From an uncultured Planctomycetaceae bacterium (GTDB lineage Bacteria > Planctomycetota > Planctomycetia > Pirellulales > Thermoguttaceae): 6,253 nucleotides of DNA. Shown piece by piece: positions 1-3,407 of the stretch. The first letter of the stretch is position 1. Each line of letters opens with the position of its first letter. The notes below the pieces were generated by a model. That model was not told where the DNA came from, ran no database searches, and saw nothing but the letters and a program-made list of their open reading frames with translations. The position numbers and the translations under genes are program-made. The stretch covers positions 1 to 6,253 of the forward strand of contig CAMZHY010000231.1 in assembly GCA_947307005.1 (NCBI GenBank), read 5' to 3'.

Positions 1-1025
1 AGCGTCTTGAGCGACGCCGTCTTGAAGAGGAACGTGATCTTGAAGATTTCGCCCTTGCCGTTGGGAACCGGCGCGGATTCAAAACGCGCGTCGCACTTCT
101 TCGCGCGCCCCTTCTTATCCTTGTCGTAGAGAATCAGGAACATGCCCGTTTGGCGCGCGACGCGATTCTCCGGATTGCCGCCGACGAGGAGTTTCACGGC
201 CTTCGCGACTTCGTCCGCATCCTCGCGAAGCCAAGGCTTTTTAAACGCGTCGGTTACGGGATGATAAACGCCGTCGATCTGATACTGAAATTTCGTCTCT
301 TCGAGACCGAACTCGATCACGACGTCGGTCGCGCGCGCATGCAACGCGTGATAAAGAAGCTCGCGGAACAAGTTGTAGCCGTTCGTCGCGAGGTCGCGCG
401 ATTTGACGGTGCGCGAGATTTTTACCGACTCTTCAATGTTCGGGGCGGACGCTTCGAGTTGGATTGGGGAGCCGCCCTCGTACGGCAGCTTCTTCGGCTT
501 AACCTTCTGCTTGAGGACCTTCGTACGGAACCAGAACATAATGTGTCCCGGCGTCATGACCTTGTCCGCCTCGAGCATCCCCTTGTTGCGCGCTTTGACG
601 TAGATCATCACGGGGACAATCCACGCCAGGATCACGACGGGCAGTCCCGCCCAGAAGATCGGGATCAGAATAGCGACAAGAATCGCGCATGAGAACGCGA
701 TCATGTTCAAGCCGTTCCAGAAGCTGCGATCAGGATCGCCGAGCCTTTCCGAGTCGTTGTTGACCCAGCCCGTCGTCGCGACCCAAGCGAGATAGAAAAC
801 GATCAAAATTCCAAGTTTAATCGGACAAATACTCATGCCGCGCCCGGCGCGCCACCCGTGAGTGTTGGCGTCTTCCGCCTGGGACGCGAATTGCTCGAAC
901 GCCGCCGTTCCCCCGCCTGCGGCGTCTTGCGCGAAAACAGGCTCGACGAATGCGAGTAAAACAACGCCCAACATGAGGCCTATCGCGCCGCCTACCGCAT
1001 ACTTCTTGATCTTTTGCATTTCCAT
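1..1025 (-). CDS. GspE/PilB-like secretion/pilus ATPase with membrane N-terminus (partial, 3' end outside window)
   Basis: The frame is open from ATG at 1025 to the left edge (341 residues seen), with no stop. GGAAG at 1037-1033, 7 nt upstream, supports this start; a second ATG lies two codons in. Residues 1-32 look like a signal peptide or signal anchor (KIKK, a hydrophobic stretch, then VFAQD). Hydrophobic segments follow at about 69-88, 107-127 and 128-143. From about 212 the chain resembles the N-terminal domain of GspE/PilB/PilT ATPases: LLYHALHARATDVVIEF corresponds to the family's A-S-D-I-H-I-E region, and QYQIDGVYHPV to its R-I-D-G region. The Walker motifs would lie beyond the window, so ATPase identity is inferred from this domain and from pilT next door. 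Family members normally lack membrane segments; I recall planctomycete homologues with a similar membrane N-terminus (memory, unchecked). It would act at the inner membrane, powering pilus assembly or secretion. PilB versus GspE cannot be decided here. Confidence 0.75.
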   Translation of the reverse strand, partial: MEMQKIKKYAVGGAIGLMLGVVLLAFVEPVFAQDAAGGGTAAFEQFASQAEDANTHGWRAGRGMSICPIKLGILIVFYLAWVATTGWVNNDSERLGDPDRSFWNGLNMIAFSCAILVAILIPIFWAGLPVVILAWIVPVMIYVKARNKGMLEADKVMTPGHIMFWFRTKVLKQKVKPKKLPYEGGSPIQLEASAPNIEESVKISRTVKSRDLATNGYNLFRELLYHALHARATDVVIEFGLEETKFQYQIDGVYHPVTDAFKKPWLREDADEVAKAVKLLVGGNPENRVARQTGMFLILYDKDKKGRAKKCDARFESAPVPNGKGEIFKITFLFKTASLKT

Positions 1026-1032
1026 CTTTTAT

Positions 1033-1037
1033 CTTCC
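1033..1037 (-). promoter_or_regulatory. Ribosome binding site of the GspE/PilB-like gene
   Basis: GGAAG on the minus strand lies 7 nt before ATG at 1025. It favours that ATG over the in-frame ATG at 1019, for which the spacing would be 13 nt. Confidence 0.6.
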
Positions 1038-1086
1038 AGCGTGCGTGAGAAGTTCGTTTCAATAGGACGAACCGCGCGTTTCGCGG

Positions 1087-1113
1087 CGCCGGACGTTTCG
1101 CAAACATCCGGCG
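1087..1113 (-). other. Intercistronic hairpin between pilT and the GspE/PilB-like gene
   Basis: A 12-bp stem (arms 1113-1102 and 1098-1087, one G-U pair in the minus-strand RNA) closes a 3-nt loop GCG. It starts 13 nt after the pilT stop codon. No T-run follows it, so it is not a classical intrinsic terminator. It could protect the 3' end of pilT mRNA, reduce read-through into the next gene, or mark RNA processing. These roles are inference; the pairing itself is read directly. Confidence 0.6.
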
Positions 1114-1126
1114 TCGCCCCGGTAAA

Positions 1127-2269
1127 TCAAAGAATTCCAGGTTCCTTAACTTCGATTCCCTTAAGAGCCATCTTGAGGGACTCGATGTTCGGCGCGACTT
1201 CAAACGCGGTCGCGCGGTCGATCTTCTTCATCTGCACGAGCGACTTCAGCGACATCGTGAAGTCCTGCATGCCTTCCTGCGCTTGGATGCGAATCGCATC
1301 GCCGAGCTTTTCGTCTTCCCCTTCGAGAATCAGTTTACGGATGACGTTGTTGACGATCATGATTTCGCACGTCGGAACGCGCTGAACGCCGGGTAAAATC
1401 GACGGCAGAAGCTTCTGCGCGACGATGCCCTTCATGTTCATCGCGATCGCGGAACGAATCGCCTTGTGCATGTTCGCCGGGAAAAGGTCGAGAATACGAC
1501 CGATCGTCGACGGAGCCGTCGACGCGTGAATCGTCCCAAAGACCAAGTGGCCCGTTTCCGCCGCGTGAATCGCCGTTTCAAACGTTTCGCGGTCGCGCAT
1601 TTCGCCGACCAGCATGACGTCGGGGTCCTCGCGGACCGCGTGCTTCATACCGACCTCGAAGTCGACCACGTCCATGCCGATTTCACGTTGGTTAATCAGG
1701 CACTTCTCTTCCGTAAACATGAACTCGATCGGGTCTTCAAGCGTAAGAATGTGCTTGTTGTAGTTCTTGTTGATCCAGTTCAACATCGACGCGATCGTCG
1801 TCGATTTTCCGGAGCCTGTGACGCCCGCGAGAAGAATCATTCCTTGGCTAAACTTGCAAAGCTCGTACAGAACCGACGGAATATGCAGTTTTTCAAGCTC
1901 GGGAATGAAGTTGTTAATGCGGCGCGCGACGAGTCCGACGTGCCCCATTTGCGTCAAAACGTTGACGCGAAAACGCCAGCGAACGCCGTCCACAACGCAC
2001 GTATGCGCGAAGTCGGCCCCGCCCGTGTCGTTGTAAATCTTGCGGTTGCGCTCGTCCATCATCGGGAAGATGAGGCGGTTCATTTCTTCGTCGTCGATCG
2101 GACCGCGATTGAGCGTCCTCAGCGCGCCTTTAACGCGAACATAGGGAGGACGGTCGACCTTAAGGTGGAGGTCGCTTCCGGATAGTTTGACGAGCGCTTT
2201 GAAAAGCGGATCGATCTCAAGTTCCTTTTTCTTCTTAGCAATACGATCTGGGAGTTCAGGGGACGACAT
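1127..2269 (-). CDS. pilT: PilT-type twitching motility/retraction ATPase
   Basis: This 380-residue protein has the PilT layout: an N-terminal domain with GSDLHLKVDRPPYVRVKG (31-48), then a RecA-like ATPase domain. Walker A is GVTGSGKST (149-157), the Asp box LEDPIEF (177-183), Walker B DVMLVGEMRD (217-226) and the His box HAAETGHLVFGTIH (235-248). Family members are hexamers at the inner-membrane base of type IV pili that use ATP to depolymerise pilin. The chain is somewhat longer than typical PilT (about 345 residues). The canonical AIRNLIRE motif of the C-terminal domain is not intact: the equivalent region reads AIRIQAQEGMQ (325-335). Retraction activity is therefore less certain, and a PilU-like or secretion-linked role is possible. 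Its own promoter lies at 2347-2374; AGG-rich sequence (AGAGG and GTAGG, 2279-2287) precedes ATG at 2269. The GspE/PilB-like gene follows after 101 bp and is probably co-transcribed. Confidence 0.93.
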   Translation of the reverse strand: MSSPELPDRIAKKKKELEIDPLFKALVKLSGSDLHLKVDRPPYVRVKGALRTLNRGPIDDEEMNRLIFPMMDERNRKIYNDTGGADFAHTCVVDGVRWRFRVNVLTQMGHVGLVARRINNFIPELEKLHIPSVLYELCKFSQGMILLAGVTGSGKSTTIASMLNWINKNYNKHILTLEDPIEFMFTEEKCLINQREIGMDVVDFEVGMKHAVREDPDVMLVGEMRDRETFETAIHAAETGHLVFGTIHASTAPSTIGRILDLFPANMHKAIRSAIAMNMKGIVAQKLLPSILPGVQRVPTCEIMIVNNVIRKLILEGEDEKLGDAIRIQAQEGMQDFTMSLKSLVQMKKIDRATAFEVAPNIESLKMALKGIEVKEPGIL

Positions 2270-2301
2270 AAAAACAAACCTACCTCTAACGTCAACAACA
2301 A

Positions 2302-2329
2302 GCGCCGCGCGCCTGGCGACGCGCCGCGC
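2302..2329 (-). repeat. GC-rich 9-bp direct repeat in the pilT leader
   Basis: The 9-mer GCGCCGCGC (plus strand) occurs at 2302-2310 and 2321-2329, separated by 10 bp. It lies in the predicted 5' untranslated region of pilT, downstream of the -10 box. The segment is also partly self-complementary (GCGC-rich), so it may fold. It could be a regulator site, or simply GC-rich sequence; its role is unknown. Confidence 0.4.
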
Positions 2330-2346
2330 GACAACATATCCTCTGC

Positions 2347-2374
2347 ATTATATCGCATTGGACGTTCATTTCAA
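2347..2374 (-). promoter_or_regulatory. Sigma70-like promoter of pilT
   Basis: Minus-strand TTGAAA (2374-2369) and TATAAT (2352-2347) are separated by 16 bp. The -10 is a perfect consensus and the -35 matches at five of six bases. Transcription would start near 2340, giving a leader of about 70 nt before the pilT ATG at 2269. No comparable element was found upstream of the other genes. There is no extended -10 TG. Confidence 0.7.
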
Positions 2375-2375
2375 C

Positions 2376-2402
2376 ACGGAGACGTCGCTTCGTCGTCTCC
2401 GT
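2376..2402 (-). terminator. Terminator-like hairpin after hisF
   Basis: A perfect 9-bp stem (ACGGAGACG paired with CGTCTCCGT) surrounds a 9-nt loop that can form two further pairs. It begins 53 nt after the hisF stop and ends one base before the -35 box of the pilT promoter. The downstream minus-strand sequence has only a weak T content (GTTGAAATG), so Rho-independent termination is possible but not clear. Its position between two genes argues for a 3'-end role for hisF. Confidence 0.5.
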
Positions 2403-2455
2403 CGCGGTCAATTCAATCGCGGATGTCGTAGAATCGGCGCGAATGGAATCTCCGT

Positions 2456-3223
2456 TCAGATTCTCACGGGAATCCCCGCGTCTTTCATCGCCTTCTTCAC
2501 TTCGGCGATGGAATATAATCCGTAATGGAAAACGCTCGCCGCGAGAACCGCCGACGCGTTCGCTTCCGTTATCGCTTCAACAAAGTGTTCCGGTTTCCCG
2601 GCGCCCCCGGACGCGACCACGGGAATGCGAACCGCGTCGCAGACCGCCTTGAGAATCGGAAGATCGTAACCGTTTTTCGTACCGTCGCCGTCCATCGACG
2701 TGAGAACAATCTCGCCCGCGCCGCGTTCTTCAACTTCGCGCGCCCAGGCGACCGCCTCAAGCCCCGTTCCGACGCGTCCGCCGTTAATAAAGACTTCCCA
2801 GAACTCCTCGCCGTCCTTCTCGACCCGTTTGGGATCGATATTGACGACGACGCACTGGCTCCCGAACCGTTCCGCAGCCGCGTTAATGAGGTCCGGAGTC
2901 TTAACGGCGGACGAATTGATCGAAACTTTGTCGGCGCCGGCGTTGAGAATCTTGCGAAAATCGTCGACGGTCCGAATCCCGCCGCCGACGGTCAGCGGCA
3001 TGAAGACGACGTCCGCCGTCGCTCTCACGACGTCGACGATCGTGTCGCGTTTCTCGTGACTCGCGGTAATGTCGAGAAAGACCAGTTCATCCGCGCCTTC
3101 GCGCTCATAACGACGCGCGACCTCGACGGGATCGCCCGCGTCGCGCAGATTGACGAAATTCGTCCCCTTAACGACGCGGCCGCCGTTGACGTCGAGGCAC
3201 GGAATCACTCGTTTTGCCAGCAT
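2456..3223 (-). CDS. hisF: Imidazole glycerol phosphate synthase, cyclase subunit HisF
   Basis: This 255-residue protein is a full-length HisF (E. coli 258). The family is a (beta/alpha)8 barrel that uses ammonia from the HisH glutaminase to convert PRFAR to imidazole glycerol phosphate and AICAR, in cytoplasmic histidine synthesis with a link to purines. Visible hallmarks are MLAKRVIPCLDV at the start with catalytic Asp11, GGGIR (80-84) and SGGAGKPEHF (205-214) for phosphate binding, the second catalytic Asp130 in VVNID, and LTSMDGDGTKNGYDL (174-188). The start at 3223 is chosen because MLAKRVIPCLDV is the family's N-terminus and GGAGG (3234-3230) lies 6 nt upstream; a start at 3262 would add 13 atypical residues. 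No hisH, hisA or other his gene is in the window. All key residues are intact. Confidence 0.98.
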   Translation of the reverse strand: MLAKRVIPCLDVNGGRVVKGTNFVNLRDAGDPVEVARRYEREGADELVFLDITASHEKRDTIVDVVRATADVVFMPLTVGGGIRTVDDFRKILNAGADKVSINSSAVKTPDLINAAAERFGSQCVVVNIDPKRVEKDGEEFWEVFINGGRVGTGLEAVAWAREVEERGAGEIVLTSMDGDGTKNGYDLPILKAVCDAVRIPVVASGGAGKPEHFVEAITEANASAVLAASVFHYGLYSIAEVKKAMKDAGIPVRI

Positions 3224-3229
3224 AAAACG

Positions 3230-3234
3230 CCTCC
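3230..3234 (-). promoter_or_regulatory. Ribosome binding site that fixes the hisF start
   Basis: A strong GGAGG on the minus strand sits 6 nt before ATG at 3223. It rules in favour of the MLAKRV start over the upstream ATG at 3262. Confidence 0.85.
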
Positions 3235-3243
3235 AAAGAGCCG

Positions 3244-3284
3244 CGCAACGGAAAGCGCGCAAGAATCACACGCTTTCCGTTGCG
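3244..3284 (-). other. Perfect 14-bp inverted repeat in the hisF leader
   Basis: Arms 3244-3257 (CGCAACGGAAAGCG) and 3271-3284 (CGCTTTCCGTTGCG) are exact reverse complements separated by 13 nt. The structure ends 9 nt upstream of the hisF GGAGG. As RNA on the minus strand it would be a long hairpin just before the ribosome binding site. On the plus strand it is followed by ATTTTC, which looks terminator-like, but no plus-strand gene feeds it. Possible roles are attenuator, mRNA stabiliser, operator or bidirectional terminator; none is demonstrated. Confidence 0.7.
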
Positions 3285-3301
3285 ATTTTCCAGTCGTCCC
3301 G

Positions 3302-3316
3302 TCGGACGGAGTCCGA
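3302..3316 (-). other. Small hairpin in the FN3 gene-hisF spacer
   Basis: A 6-bp stem, TCGGAC with GTCCGA, closes a GGA loop (plus strand), extendable by a G-U pair. It lies between two larger inverted repeats. It is short enough that its significance is doubtful. Confidence 0.3.
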
Positions 3317-3325
3317 TTTGACTAG

Positions 3326-3367
3326 CCGAACAAGACGGCGCCGCGAAGGACGGCGCGCCTTGTTCGG
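3326..3367 (-). terminator. Terminator-like inverted repeat after the FN3/beta-helix gene
   Basis: Arms CCGAACAAG (3326-3334) and CTTGTTCGG (3359-3367) pair perfectly over 9 bp. The GC-rich interior can pair further (GGCGC at 3337-3341 with GCGCC at 3355-3359, at the cost of the innermost outer pair). It starts 40 nt after the stop codon at 3408. No strong T-run follows on the minus strand, so the terminator call rests on position and stem strength. Confidence 0.5.
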
Positions 3368-3407
3368 TTGGACAAAGCCAAACCGTTCAACGGGGCGAAC
3401 GCCGTCC

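Noticed and set aside
150..692. 180-codon open frame on the plus strand opposite the GspE/PilB-like gene
   Set aside because: The opposite frame is open without interruption from 1025 to the edge, has a ribosome binding site and family motifs; this one has none.
817..1203. 128-codon minus-strand frame spanning the pilT end and the next gene's start
   Set aside because: It overlaps both real genes in another frame and codes an Arg-rich product with no recognisable feature.
1466..2185. 239-codon open frame on the plus strand opposite pilT
   Set aside because: It lies antisense to a gene with clear PilT motifs, its product is Arg/Val/Asp-rich without a recognisable domain, and it arises from the codon bias of the real gene.
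2456..3262. Longer hisF starting at 3262
   Set aside because: The extra 13 residues are atypical of the family, and the strong GGAGG at 3230-3234 points to ATG at 3223.
2525..3325. 266-codon open frame on the plus strand opposite hisF
   Set aside because: Antisense to an unmistakable hisF; composition is that of a complementary-strand shadow.
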